Below, one piece after another: positions 36,534-45,129 of a stretch of 64,000 nucleotides of DNA; within the stretch, counting starts at the first letter, position 1, and the number at the start of each line of letters is the position of its first letter. The translations under genes were made by a program, and so were the position numbers. The stretch is from Pseudomonas sp. NFIX28 (GTDB lineage: Bacteria; Pseudomonadota; Gammaproteobacteria; Pseudomonadales; Pseudomonadaceae). Below the pieces are notes generated by a model. It did no database searches, was not told the origin of the DNA, and saw nothing but the letters and a program-made list of their open reading frames with translations. The stretch is taken from the NCBI RefSeq assembly GCF_900107395.1, contig NZ_FNPW01000013.1, positions 1 through 64,000 on the forward strand, given 5' to 3'.

Positions 36534-36572
36534 ACGGCAGCGGCAGGCCCGAAAAAGACCTGCCGCTGCCGT
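36534..36572 (-). terminator. candidate terminator downstream of iat operon
   Basis: Perfect 14-bp stem ACGGCAGCGGCAGG / CCTGCCGCTGCCGT with an 11-nt loop, followed in the minus direction by TTTGTCTTCT. It lies 126 bp after iatP, beyond a BIME. The rest of the 36258-36697 gap holds the dksA2 promoter and a GCCCC-CTTTC-GGGGC hairpin near 36315. Confidence 0.6.
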
Positions 36573-36586
36573 GGTGCTGGGCTTCT

Positions 36587-36686
36587 GTAGGAGCGAAGCT
36601 TGCTCGCGATAATCGCCAATACGCCGCGGTGCATCAGACGCTAAGCGTTATCGTTGACGCCCATCGCGGGCAAGCCTCGCTCCTAC
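36587..36686. repeat. BIME (paired REP palindromes)
   Basis: Arms GTAGGAGCGAAGCTTGCTCG and ATCGCGGGCAAGCCTCGCTC flank a spacer; the element follows the iatP gene directly. Confidence 0.9.
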
Positions 36687-36697
36687 GGAACAGCCGA

Positions 36698-37720
36698 TCA
36701 GCGCTTGAGCTTGCGTTTGTTGCGGTACTGGTCGATGACCACCGCCACCACGATGATCAGGCCCTTGATGATGTCCTGGATGTAGGCATCGACGCCGACG
36801 AAGGTGAAACCGCTGGCCATCACCCCGAGGATCAGCGCGCCGATCACGGTGCCGGTGATGCGCCCCACGCCGCCGGCCAGGCTGGTGCCGCCGATCACCG
36901 CCGCGGCAATGGCGTCCAGTTCGTAGGACATGCCCATGCCCGCCTGCCCGGTCGCCGCCCGTGCCGAGGCCACCACCCCGGCCAGCCCCGCCAGCAGCCC
37001 GGCGATGCTGTAGACGATCACCAGGTGGCGCTTGACGTTGATCCCCGAGGTGCGCGCCGCCTGCATGTTGCCGCCGATCGCGTAGGTGTACTTGCCGTAC
37101 TTGGTGTAGCGCAGGGCGATATGGAAGATCACCGCCACCACCAGGAAGATGATCACCGGCATCGCGCCGTGGCCGATCGCCGTGTAGGAATCGGAAAGCA
37201 TGCTGATCGGCTGGCCTTCGGTGTAATAGCGCGCCAGGCCGCGTGCCGAAACCATCATGCCGAGGGTGGCGATAAAGGGCGGGATGCCGGTAATGGCGAT
37301 GATGCTGCCGTTGATCGCCCCCGCCAGCAGCCCTACCCCCAGCCCGGCCACCACCGGGATCCACACCGGCAGGTCGGTCAACGACGGAAACACCGCGCGG
37401 GTGAAATCCGAGGTCTGTGCCAGGCTCGCGGCGATCATCGCCGACAACGCCAGCACCGAGCCGGACGACAGGTCGATGCCGGTGGTGATAATCACCTGGG
37501 TCACGCCGATGGCCAGCAGGCCGATGATCGACACCTGCAAAATCATCAGCACCAGGCGCTGGGAGTTCATCAGGAAGCTCTGGTCGCGCACGATCCAGCC
37601 GAACAGCTCGAACACCAGGCCGATGCCGATCAGCACCAGGAAAATGCTCAGTTCGGTGGGCAGGCGCCGACGCGTCCTGGCGGGCGCCGCCGCGGGTTTG
37701 TTTTCCAGTATCGCGTTCAT
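36698..37720 (-). CDS. iatP: inositol ABC transporter permease
   Basis: A 340-residue BPD-2 (RbsC-like) permease with about ten hydrophobic segments. It includes VIITTGIDLSSGSVLALSAM, the family signature near residue 80, ITGIPPFIATLGMMVSARGL and the EAA-like cytoplasmic loop GGNMQAARTSGINVKRHLVI. Near the C-terminus AAVIGGTSLAGGVGRITGTV is conserved. It forms the channel of the sugar-type importer encoded by ibpA-iatA-iatP. The inositol assignment rests on position within the iol locus and on the IatP/IbpA arrangement; sequence alone says pentose/inositol family. Confidence 0.88.
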   Translation of the reverse strand: MNAILENKPAAAPARTRRRLPTELSIFLVLIGIGLVFELFGWIVRDQSFLMNSQRLVLMILQVSIIGLLAIGVTQVIITTGIDLSSGSVLALSAMIAASLAQTSDFTRAVFPSLTDLPVWIPVVAGLGVGLLAGAINGSIIAITGIPPFIATLGMMVSARGLARYYTEGQPISMLSDSYTAIGHGAMPVIIFLVVAVIFHIALRYTKYGKYTYAIGGNMQAARTSGINVKRHLVIVYSIAGLLAGLAGVVASARAATGQAGMGMSYELDAIAAAVIGGTSLAGGVGRITGTVIGALILGVMASGFTFVGVDAYIQDIIKGLIIVVAVVIDQYRNKRKLKR

Positions 37721-37790
37721 AAGCCTTCACCTTTTTCTTGTATGACCGGTGGCGCACAGCCCTCGCCGCCGGCCGTCATGCGTTTAAAAA

Positions 37791-39371
37791 CTAGTGGACC
37801 GCCGACATCCCGGACGCCAGCTGCATGACCCGCTCCTGGGTCGCTTCGCTGCGGTCGAGGGTGCCCATCAGCTCGCCCTCGTGCATGACCATGACCCGGT
37901 CGCTCATGCCCAGCACTTCCGGCAGCTCCGAGGAAATCATGATCACCGCCATGCCTTCGCCGGCGAGGTAGGCGATCAGCCGGTAGATCTCGGCCTTGGC
38001 GCCGACGTCGATACCGCGGGTCGGCTCGTCGAGGATCAGCACCCGCGGGTTGGTCATCAGCCAGCGCGCGAGCAAGGCCTTCTGCTGGTTGCCACCGGAC
38101 AGGGTGTCGATGCACTGCTCCAGGGACGGGGTCTTGACCCGCAGCTTCTTGCACATGTCCTCGCACAGCGCGCGCAGGGCCTTCTGTTGGATGAAACCGT
38201 TGCCGGCGTAGTGCGGCAGCACCGCCATCTCCATGTTTTCCAGGACCGACAGGCAGGGAAACAGGCCGCTGAGCTTGCGGTCCTCGGTGAGCAGGGCAAA
38301 GCCCTTGTCGATGGCCATGTGCGGGTCGCTGATGCGCACCGGCTGGCCGTCGAGGCGGATCTCGCCGCCGTCGCTGGGGGTAATGCCGAAAATCGTCTCG
38401 GCCACGTTGGTGCGGCCCGAGCCCATCAGCCCGGCGATGCCGAGAATTTCCCCGGCGTGCAGGTCGAAGGACACGCCGTCAAACACGCCGTCCAGGCGCA
38501 GGTCGCGCACCGACAGCAGCAGCTCGCCGATAGGTTTCTCGCGCACCGGGAACAGCTGGCTCAGTTCGCGGCCGACCATCATCGAAATCAGGCTGTCGCC
38601 GTCCATGCTGTCGGCCCGTTGCAGGCCGATGTAGGCGCCGTCGCGGAACACCGCCACCTCATCGGCGATGGCGAACACTTCGTTCATCTTGTGGGTGATA
38701 TAGATGATGCCCTTACCCTGGGCCTTGAGGTCGGCGATGATCGAGAACAGGTGCGCCACCTCTTTCTCGGTAATGGCCGAGGTCGGTTCGTCCATGATCA
38801 GGATGTCGGAGTCGTAGGACACCGCCTTGGCGATCTCCACCATCTGCCGCTCGGCGATGCTCAGGTTGCCCACCTGCTCTTCGGGGTCGAGGTTGATGCG
38901 CAGGCGCTCCAGCAGCAGCGCGGTGCAGCGGTGCATCTCGCGGTGATCAATCATGTGCAGGCCGTTGAGCTGTTCGCGGCCGATCCAGATATTCTCGGCG
39001 ATGCTCATGTGCGGCATCAGGTTGAGTTCCTGGTGGATCATCGCGATCCCCGCCTGCAGCGCCGCCAGCGGCGTCTCGAAATTCACCCGCTGGCCCTTGA
39101 GCCGCAGCTCGCCGGCGTCCGGCTGGTAGATCCCGGCGATGATTTTCATCAGGGTCGACTTGCCCGCGCCGTTCTCCCCCATCAGCGCCAGCACCGTGCC
39201 GGGACGTACCCGCAGCTGCACATCGGACAAGGCCACGACCCCGGGAAAGCCCTTGCTGACGTTGATGACTTCCAGCAGATAAGGCTGCTGCTCGGACACG
39301 GGCTGGGCAGACTGGGCGGCGGGCTGCGCAGCCGCCGTCGGGATGCTCGAAGCAGTCGCTGAAGCGAACAT
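37791..39371 (-). CDS. iatA: inositol ABC transporter ATP-binding protein (duplicated ATPase)
   Basis: A 526-residue RbsA-type protein with two ABC domains. Domain 1 has Walker A GENGAGKST, signature LSIAERQMVEIAK (degenerate first residues), Walker B ILIMDEPTSA and switch His in IIYITHKM. Domain 2 has a degenerate Walker A, GLMGSGRTNVAETIFG, signature LSGGNQQKALLAR, and Walker B VLILDEPTRGIDVGAK. The degenerate second site is usual for this carbohydrate-importer class. An Ala/Ser/Gln-rich N-terminal tail of about 30 residues precedes domain 1. ATG at 39371 with GGAG 9 nt upstream. Confidence 0.9.
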   Translation of the reverse strand: MFASATASSIPTAAAQPAAQSAQPVSEQQPYLLEVINVSKGFPGVVALSDVQLRVRPGTVLALMGENGAGKSTLMKIIAGIYQPDAGELRLKGQRVNFETPLAALQAGIAMIHQELNLMPHMSIAENIWIGREQLNGLHMIDHREMHRCTALLLERLRINLDPEEQVGNLSIAERQMVEIAKAVSYDSDILIMDEPTSAITEKEVAHLFSIIADLKAQGKGIIYITHKMNEVFAIADEVAVFRDGAYIGLQRADSMDGDSLISMMVGRELSQLFPVREKPIGELLLSVRDLRLDGVFDGVSFDLHAGEILGIAGLMGSGRTNVAETIFGITPSDGGEIRLDGQPVRISDPHMAIDKGFALLTEDRKLSGLFPCLSVLENMEMAVLPHYAGNGFIQQKALRALCEDMCKKLRVKTPSLEQCIDTLSGGNQQKALLARWLMTNPRVLILDEPTRGIDVGAKAEIYRLIAYLAGEGMAVIMISSELPEVLGMSDRVMVMHEGELMGTLDRSEATQERVMQLASGMSAVH

Positions 39372-39388
39372 GATCAGGTACTCCATCC

Positions 39389-39411
39389 GCGGGGCAGCTG
39401 GGCCGCCCCGC
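39389..39411 (-). other. intercistronic hairpin between ibpA and iatA
   Basis: 7-bp GC stem GCGGGGC / GCCCCGC with a 9-nt loop in the 71-bp gap. This position is typical of structures that protect binding-protein mRNA and lower expression of the downstream ATPase and permease (inference). Confidence 0.5.
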
Positions 39412-39442
39412 CGGCTTATTGTTGTTGATGGAACGGACGGGC

Positions 39443-40369
39443 TTATTTGAACTGGGCGACGTTTTCCGGGGTGATCAGGCGGTAAGGCACCCACACCGCC
39501 TGCTCCACCGGCTCGTGCTTGGCCATCTTCACCGCGGTGTCGATCGAGCCGTCGGCCTGGCCCTTGGCATCCTGGAACACCGAGACCGCCAGGTCGCCCT
39601 TCTGCACCGCGCGCAGGCCATCGGGCGTGCCGTCGACGCCGGCGATCAGCACGCTGCCCTTGTCGACCCCGGCCTGTTTCAACGCCATGGCCGCGCCGAT
39701 GGCCATTTCATCGTTGTTGGAGACTACCGCATCGAACTGCCGGCCCTGGGTCAGCCAGTCGTTGACCAGGGTCATGGCCTTGTCGCGCAGCCAGATCCCG
39801 GTCTGCTCCTGTTCGACCTTGATCCCCGGGTACTTGGCCAGCACTTCCTTGACGCCCTTGGTGCGGTTGGTGGTGGAGTTGTTCGCCAGGTCGCCCAGCA
39901 AAATCACGATCTCACCCTTGCCGCCCATCTTGTCGGCCAGGTATTGCATCTGCATCTGCCCGGCTTCCAGGTCGTTGGAAGCCACGGTGACCACGCCCTT
40001 GGGCAGGTTCAGGTCGTCCGGGCGGCGGTTGACGTACACCAGCGGGATCCCGGCCTTGACCGCGGCCTCGGTGATCTTGCGGGTTGCCGCGGTGTCCACC
40101 GGGTTGACCACGATGGCGTCGACCTTCTGGCTGATAAAGCTTTCCACCTGGCTCAGCTGCTTGACCACGTCGGCCCGGGCATCCTCGAATTGCAGCGTGA
40201 CGCCGTCCGGCAGCGACTTGGCCTTCTGGTCCATGGATTCGCGCAGGTAGGTCAGCCAGGTGTCGTCGAACTGCGACATGCTCACGCCGATCTTCAGGTC
40301 GGCGAACGCCGTGCCGCTGCCCAGCAGCAGGGACAGGGCGAGCGTGGCAAAACGGGTCTTGGTCTTCAT
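39443..40369 (-). CDS. ibpA: inositol-binding periplasmic protein
   Basis: A 308-residue RbsB-type binding protein. Signal peptide MKTKTRFATLALSLLLGSGT followed by AFA cleavage near residue 23. The two-lobe fold shows DLKIGVSMSQFDDTWLTYLR, VDAIVVNPVDTAATRKITEA, PLVYVNRRPDD, VVSNNDEMAIGAAMALKQAG and VLIAGVDGTPDGLRAVQKG. This is the solute receptor for the iatA/iatP importer. Inositol specificity is inferred from the surrounding iol genes. A 14-bp IolR-like palindrome lies in the putative promoter about 370 bp upstream. Confidence 0.9.
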   Translation of the reverse strand: MKTKTRFATLALSLLLGSGTAFADLKIGVSMSQFDDTWLTYLRESMDQKAKSLPDGVTLQFEDARADVVKQLSQVESFISQKVDAIVVNPVDTAATRKITEAAVKAGIPLVYVNRRPDDLNLPKGVVTVASNDLEAGQMQMQYLADKMGGKGEIVILLGDLANNSTTNRTKGVKEVLAKYPGIKVEQEQTGIWLRDKAMTLVNDWLTQGRQFDAVVSNNDEMAIGAAMALKQAGVDKGSVLIAGVDGTPDGLRAVQKGDLAVSVFQDAKGQADGSIDTAVKMAKHEPVEQAVWVPYRLITPENVAQFK

Positions 40370-40423
40370 GAAAGGTCTTTCTCCACATTCTTGTAAGTTT
40401 TATGGATAAGGCGCAGAAACCAC

Positions 40424-40621
40424 TCAGTGAGGCAGACGCACGATCGGCGCGCCGGGCATGCAGCACACCAGCGCGCCCTTGCGTTCGACGCAAAGCAGGC
40501 GGACCAGGGACTGGAAGACAGGGGCAAGCCGGAGTGTTTGACGGGGTGTCCGACTGGACAGTGGATGGCGGCGCGACGGTGCGCGACGAAGCAGGTGCAG
40601 AACGGAACTGAAGGTTTTCAT
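40424..40621 (-). CDS. possible 65-residue leader ORF upstream of ibpA
   Basis: A short open frame beginning MKTFSSVLHLLRRAP and ending IVRLPH, arginine-rich with three cysteines. It lies between the predicted promoter and ibpA (54 bp before it). Codons use mostly G or C in the third position, as in neighbouring genes. There is only a weak AGGT upstream. No family is recognised. It could be a real small protein, a leader peptide or chance. Confidence 0.35.
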   Translation of the reverse strand: MKTFSSVLHLLRRAPSRRHPLSSRTPRQTLRLAPVFQSLVRLLCVERKGALVCCMPGAPIVRLPH

Positions 40622-40727
40622 CGACGGTACCTGTTTTGTTTTTGTTGGCGGGTTTCACTCGGTTCAAGGCGGATGTGAATCGGCCTGTGACGCTGGCGAA
40701 ACCCTGCTAGTCGGCAACCTGGAAATG

Positions 40728-40777
40728 ACTTTATTAGAAAATAATTTCTATATCAACTCATTTTAGAATTTTATTCC
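40728..40777 (-). promoter_or_regulatory. ibpA promoter with IolR-like operators
   Basis: Minus-strand -35 TTGATA (40751-40756), 17-bp spacer, -10 TAAAGT (40728-40733). The spacer holds AGAAATTATTTTCT (40736-40749), a relaxed GGAA-N6-TTCC palindrome. A second degenerate copy, GGAATAAAATTCTA, lies at 40764-40777, 28 bp away and overlapping the end of the upstream gene. Confidence 0.65.
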
Positions 40778-41821
40778 AAATTCATTCTGCAGCCGGAAAT
40801 CCGCCATTTCCACCACCTGCCGCTGGCGCCAGCTCAGGCGCGCGGCGTCCAGCACGCGGGTCGTGGCCAGGGCCTCGGCCGGCGCCACCGGCAGCGGCCC
40901 CTGCCCTTGCAGCGCCGCTTGCCACTGTTTATAGAACTGCAACCAGTCGCCGCGCTCGGAGGCCACCCGCTCGCGGATCTCGCCCTGCTCGAACCAGCCC
41001 CAGCGCCGATGCTCCTCGACGCCCCAGCGCTCGCCCTCGGTCTGCGGCGACAGGCCGGCGACCAATGCCTGCTCCTGGCCGTCCAGGCCCTCGACCGTGT
41101 AGCAGCCGGCCGAACCGCTGACCCGGAACCGCGGCCCCGGGCAGTTCTGCAGGCAACTGCCGGACAAATGGGAAACCACGCCGCCGGCATGGCTCAGGGC
41201 CAGGAAAAACCCGTAGTCGCAAGTCGGCGCCTGGGGGGCGTACTGCAATTCGGCGTAGACCCGGGTCACCGGGCCGAACAGCTGCAAGGCCTGGTCCACC
41301 AGGTGGCTGCCCAGGTCACGCAGGAAGCCGCCGCCGCTGGTGTTGCCCACCGCCTGCGGGACGAACCGCTCGACCCGCGACTCGAAGCGATTGACGCTGC
41401 CCAGGGCGCCGCTGGCGATCAGCTTGCGCAGGGTGAGGAAATCCGAATCCCAGCGCCGGTTCATGTACACGCTCAACGGCACCCGGCGCGCCTCGGCGGC
41501 TTCGATCAACGCCTTGGCCTGCTCCAGGTCGCTGGCGAAGGGTTTGTCGCTGACCACCGGGACACCGCGCTCGATGGCTTCCAGCACCAGCGCCGCGCGG
41601 CCCTCCAGCGGGGTGGAAATCACCAGCCCGTCGATCCCGGCCGCCACCAGTTGCTCGACGCTGTCGAACGCCCGCACCCCGGGATGCTCCGCCGCCAGCA
41701 GTTGCCGGCGCTCGGCCGACAGGGTGACCACGCCGACAAAGGTCGCGCCGGGCAAGCTGGCGATCAGCGGCGCGTGAAAATGCCGGCCGCCGTGGCCGTA
41801 ACCCACCAATCCAATGCGCAT
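40763..41821 (-). CDS. Gfo/Idh/MocA-family oxidoreductase
   Basis: A 352-residue NAD(P)-dependent dehydrogenase. Rossmann motif IGLVGYGHGGRHFHAPLIAS, the variant DKP in VVSDKPFAS near residue 94 (usual EKP), then YMNRRWDSDFLTLRKLIASG and GGGFLRDLGSHLVDQALQLF with the catalytic-type His. It resembles YrbE/IolW-like scyllo-inositol dehydrogenases in layout, but the substrate cannot be fixed. It lies between iolG and the transporter genes on the same strand, so a role with an inositol isomer or its derivative is likely. Confidence 0.83.
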   Translation of the reverse strand: MRIGLVGYGHGGRHFHAPLIASLPGATFVGVVTLSAERRQLLAAEHPGVRAFDSVEQLVAAGIDGLVISTPLEGRAALVLEAIERGVPVVSDKPFASDLEQAKALIEAAEARRVPLSVYMNRRWDSDFLTLRKLIASGALGSVNRFESRVERFVPQAVGNTSGGGFLRDLGSHLVDQALQLFGPVTRVYAELQYAPQAPTCDYGFFLALSHAGGVVSHLSGSCLQNCPGPRFRVSGSAGCYTVEGLDGQEQALVAGLSPQTEGERWGVEEHRRWGWFEQGEIRERVASERGDWLQFYKQWQAALQGQGPLPVAPAEALATTRVLDAARLSWRQRQVVEMADFRLQNEFGIKF

Positions 41822-41858
41822 CGCAAAGCCCTCCTTATATAGAACTCGATGTAGCCCT

Positions 41859-41957
41859 GTAGCCGCTGCCGAAGGCTGCGATAAGGCCGAAGGCCTTCAA
41901 CGATCTTGAGGCCTTGCGCGCCCTTCGGTCGCGATCGCAGCCTTCGGCAGCGGCTAC
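41859..41957. repeat. palindromic repeat, GTAGCCGCTGCC family
   Basis: Arms GTAGCCGCTGCCGAAGGCTG and CAGCCTTCGGCAGCGGCTAC (the right arm reads CAGCCTTCGGCAGCGGCTAC) flank a centre with GGCCGAAGGCC and GCGCGCCC. It is the same element as in the 45.2-45.8 kb array. Confidence 0.9.
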
Positions 41958-41973
41958 AGGGTTCTGTGCAATC

Positions 41974-42086
41974 TGTAGGAGCGAAGCTTGCTCGCGATGG
42001 GCTCGGATACGCCGCGTTATTCCAGACAGACCGCGTCATCGTTGACCTCCATCGCGAGCAATCGAGCGTCGACCGGCCGCTCCTAC
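41974..42086. repeat. BIME (paired REP palindromes)
   Basis: Arms GTAGGAGCGAAGCTTGCTCG and a diverged right arm with ATCGCGAGCAATCGAG and GCTCCTAC. It fills the rest of the iolG-mocA gap. Confidence 0.82.
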
Positions 42087-42090
42087 AGAA

Positions 42091-43101
42091 TCAGCCGTAA
42101 AACGCCGGGCGCGGCGGCTGCGCGAGCTTGACGATCTGCCCGCTGTTCTGCGCCTCGATGCAGGCATCGGCGGCCACCGCCGCGGCGTAACCGTCCCAGG
42201 CCGAAGGGCCACCGACCTGCCCGGCCCGCACGCCGTCGATAAAGGCCTGCAGCTCGACGTCATAGGCGGCGATAAAGCGGTCCTTCCAGTCCATCAGGAT
42301 CGCGTTGGACAGCTTGGCCTCGCTGCGCAGCTGCACCTGGGACGGCTCCGGCAACCGGGCAATGCCGGTCTCGCCCACCACTTCGCACTGGATGTCGTAG
42401 CCGTACTGACAGTTGACGAACACCTCGACGTCGATGCGCGTGCCACGGGCGGTTTCCAGCAGCACCACCTGCGGGTCCCTCAGATGGGCCAGGGCCTTGC
42501 TCGACTTGCGCGGGAACACCACCTGCACCGACACATAGTCGTCGGCCAGCAGCCAGCGCAACACGTCCAGCTCGTGGATCAAGGTGTCGGTGATGGCCAT
42601 GTCGGTCTTGTAGTTCTCGCCGACCCGCGGGTTGCGGTGGGCGCAGTGCAGCATCAGTGGCTCGCCGATCTGCCCGCTGTCGATCACCGCCTTCAGCGCG
42701 CGGTAGCCGGAGTCGTAGGGGCGCATGAACCCCACCTGCACCAGGCGCTTGCCGTGGGCCATCTCGGCCTCGACGATCTTGCGGCAGCCGGCGGCGGTCA
42801 CCGCCAGCGGTTTCTCGCAGAACACCGGCTTGCCGGCGGCAATGGCCGCCAGGACGAACTCTTCATGGCTCGGCCCCCAGGAGGTGACCAGCACCGCCTC
42901 GACTTCCGGCGCCTTGATCAGCGCATGGCCGTCGGGATACACCTCGGCGGCGATCTTCAGTTCGGCCACCACCTTCGCCGCCTGCGCAAGATTGATGTCG
43001 GTGACCGCCACCACCTGGCTGCCCAGCAGGGTCTGGCTGCAACGACGGATATGGTCCTGGCCGATGGCCCCGGTCCCGATGACGCCCAGTTTCAAAGACA
43101 T
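42091..43101 (-). CDS. iolG: myo-inositol 2-dehydrogenase
   Basis: A 336-residue Gfo/Idh/MocA enzyme of the usual IolG length. Rossmann motif LGVIGTGAIGQDHIRRCSQT, EKP motif in VFCEKPLAVT near residue 97, and the catalytic Asp/His segment MAITDTLIHELDVLRWLLAD. It oxidises myo-inositol to scyllo-inosose (2-keto-myo-inositol) with NAD+, the first step of inositol breakdown. AGGAGCGCATTC precedes the ATG. It is 68 bp after iolD in the same operon. Confidence 0.94.
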   Translation of the reverse strand: MSLKLGVIGTGAIGQDHIRRCSQTLLGSQVVAVTDINLAQAAKVVAELKIAAEVYPDGHALIKAPEVEAVLVTSWGPSHEEFVLAAIAAGKPVFCEKPLAVTAAGCRKIVEAEMAHGKRLVQVGFMRPYDSGYRALKAVIDSGQIGEPLMLHCAHRNPRVGENYKTDMAITDTLIHELDVLRWLLADDYVSVQVVFPRKSSKALAHLRDPQVVLLETARGTRIDVEVFVNCQYGYDIQCEVVGETGIARLPEPSQVQLRSEAKLSNAILMDWKDRFIAAYDVELQAFIDGVRAGQVGGPSAWDGYAAAVAADACIEAQNSGQIVKLAQPPRPAFYG

Positions 43102-43169
43102 GAATGCGCTCCTGTTTTTTGTTCGAGCAATAGGTTGTTCCAGCCCGTTGTCGTTCGAGCCATGTGCGG

Positions 43170-45104
43170 TCAGTACTGCCGGGCCTTGGCCAGGCGTTCA
43201 TTGAGTTGCCTGGCCACCGCGTCGGTGCGGGCGCTGGTGGACACCTGCGCCACCCCGACCCGCCACCAGGACAGGTAGTTGTGGATCATGGTCTTGGGCA
43301 AGACCTTGATATCGATCAGCGTCGACACGCTCTGGCGCCGCGCGTCTTCCAGGGCCGCCCGCAACTCCTCGACCGTGGTCACCTTGTAGGTCTTGCAGCC
43401 ATAGGCCGCCGCGCTCATGGCGAAGTCCACCGGCACCAGGCCGCCGTCGAGCTTGCCGGTCTGGGGATTGCGGAAACGGAACTCGGTGCCGAAGCTGTCC
43501 ATGCCGTGCCCCATCTGCAGGTTGTTGATGCAGCCGAAGGCCATGTTGTCCAGCAGCACCACGTTGATCTTGCGCCGCTCCTGGATCGAGGTGGCCAGCT
43601 CCGAATGCAGCATCAGGTAGGAACCGTCGCCCACCAGCGCATAGACCTCGCGCCCGGGCTCGGCGAGCTTGACCCCCAGCGCCGCGTTGACCTCGTAGCC
43701 CATGCAGGAATAGCCGTATTCCACGTGGTAGGTGTTGACGCCCTTGCTGCGCCAGCTGCGCTGCAGGTCGCCGGGCAGGCTGCCGGCGGCGGCGACGATC
43801 ACCGCGTCGTCGGCCAGGGTCTGGTTGAGCACCCCGAGCACTTGGCTCTGGGTCAGGCAGGAACCGGTCAGCTCGATGAATTCGCGCAGCACCGCCGGGT
43901 CCAGGTGGTCGTCGATTTCCGGGACAAAACCGTCGGCGTGGTATTCGACCTGGTAGACCCGGTCCACCTCAGCCTCCAGTTGCGCCCGCGCCTGGCCAAT
44001 CTGCGCGCCCCAATCCGCCTGGTAATCGCTGCGCGCCAGGGCCTTGGCCAACTCGCCAAGGCCCTCCCGGGCATCCGCCAGCAGCTGCACGCCGTCGAGC
44101 TTCAGGGCATCGCAGGGGCTGATATTGAGGTTGAGAAACTGCGCATCGGCGCGAAACAGCGACTTCGAGGCGGTGGTGAAATCGCTGTAACGGGTGCCGA
44201 TGCCGATAATCAGGTCCGCCTCTTTCGCCAGCAGGTTGGCCGCCAGGCAACCGGTCTCGCCGATGCCGCCGACGTTCAGCGGGTGGCTGGAGACCACCGC
44301 GCTCTTGCCGGCCTGGGTTTCGGCGAAGGGAATGCCAAAGCCTTCGGCGAACGCCAGCAGCGCCTCGTTGGCCCCGGAGTATTTGACCCCGCCACCGCAG
44401 ATGATCAGTGGCTTGCGCTTGCCGGCAAAGGCCGCCACGGCGTCGTCGAGCATGGCCGCGGTGGCCGGCCGGCGCTCGAGGCGGTGCACGCGTTTTTGCA
44501 AGAAGTAATCCGGGTAATCGTAGGCCTCGGCCTGCACATCCTGGGGCAAGGCCAGGGTCACCGCGCCGGTTTCCGCCGGGTCGGTGAGCACGCGCATGGC
44601 GTGGATCGCCGCGGTCATCAACTGCTCGGGGCGGTTGATGCGGTCCCAGTATTTGCTCACCGCCTTGAAGGCATCGTTGGTGCTGATGCTCAGGTCGTGG
44701 AACTGCTCGATCTGTTGCAGCACCGGGTCGGGCTGGCGGCTGGCGTAGACATCGCCGGGCAGCAGCAACAGGGGGATGCGGTTGGCGGTGGCGGTCGCCG
44801 CGGCGGTCAGCATGTTCGCCGCGCCCGGCCCTACCGACGAGGTGCAGGCGTAGATCTTGCGCCGCAGGTGCTGCTTGGCGAAGCCGATGGCGGCGTGGGC
44901 CATGCCCTGCTCGTTGCGGCCCTGATGCACCAGCAGCTCGCCGCTGTCCTGCTCCAGGGCCTGGCCCAGGCCGAGCACGTTGCCATGGCCGAAGATAGTG
45001 AAAACCCCGGCGACGAACTTGCTCTGCACCCCATCGACCTCGATGTACTGGTTATCGAGGAATTTCACCAGGGCCTGGGCCATGGTCAGTCGTGTCGTAG
45101 TCAT
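43170..45104 (-). CDS. iolD: 3D-(3,5/4)-trihydroxycyclohexane-1,2-dione hydrolase
   Basis: A 644-residue thiamine-diphosphate enzyme that opens the inositol ring derivative to 5-deoxy-glucuronate. Expected family segments are EVDGVQSKFVAGVFTIFGHG and VLGLGQALEQD at the N-terminus, SSVGPGAANMLTAAA, and the ThDP motif VGDGSYLMLHSELATS followed by LLDNMAFGCINN. The ATG at 45104 (MTTTRLTMAQ) follows AAGGTGCAAGC. An open frame continues upstream through the tandem repeats, encoding 9-residue GYKSRKG-like repeats, but that part does not look like IolD. Gene is downstream of the VNTR, so its expression may depend on read-through of that region. Confidence 0.95.
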   Translation of the reverse strand: MTTTRLTMAQALVKFLDNQYIEVDGVQSKFVAGVFTIFGHGNVLGLGQALEQDSGELLVHQGRNEQGMAHAAIGFAKQHLRRKIYACTSSVGPGAANMLTAAATATANRIPLLLLPGDVYASRQPDPVLQQIEQFHDLSISTNDAFKAVSKYWDRINRPEQLMTAAIHAMRVLTDPAETGAVTLALPQDVQAEAYDYPDYFLQKRVHRLERRPATAAMLDDAVAAFAGKRKPLIICGGGVKYSGANEALLAFAEGFGIPFAETQAGKSAVVSSHPLNVGGIGETGCLAANLLAKEADLIIGIGTRYSDFTTASKSLFRADAQFLNLNISPCDALKLDGVQLLADAREGLGELAKALARSDYQADWGAQIGQARAQLEAEVDRVYQVEYHADGFVPEIDDHLDPAVLREFIELTGSCLTQSQVLGVLNQTLADDAVIVAAAGSLPGDLQRSWRSKGVNTYHVEYGYSCMGYEVNAALGVKLAEPGREVYALVGDGSYLMLHSELATSIQERRKINVVLLDNMAFGCINNLQMGHGMDSFGTEFRFRNPQTGKLDGGLVPVDFAMSAAAYGCKTYKVTTVEELRAALEDARRQSVSTLIDIKVLPKTMIHNYLSWWRVGVAQVSTSARTDAVARQLNERLAKARQY

Positions 45105-45129
45105 GCTTGCACCTTGATCAATACGGTGA

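Noticed and set aside
36258..36534. Zur box upstream of the DksA2-like gene
   Set aside because: Only a partial TTATAACA-like half site near 36491 is seen; not enough to call.
36629..37828. Long plus-strand frame across iatP
   Set aside because: Antisense shadow of a clear ABC permease; composition His/Arg/Gln/Asp-rich without a fold.
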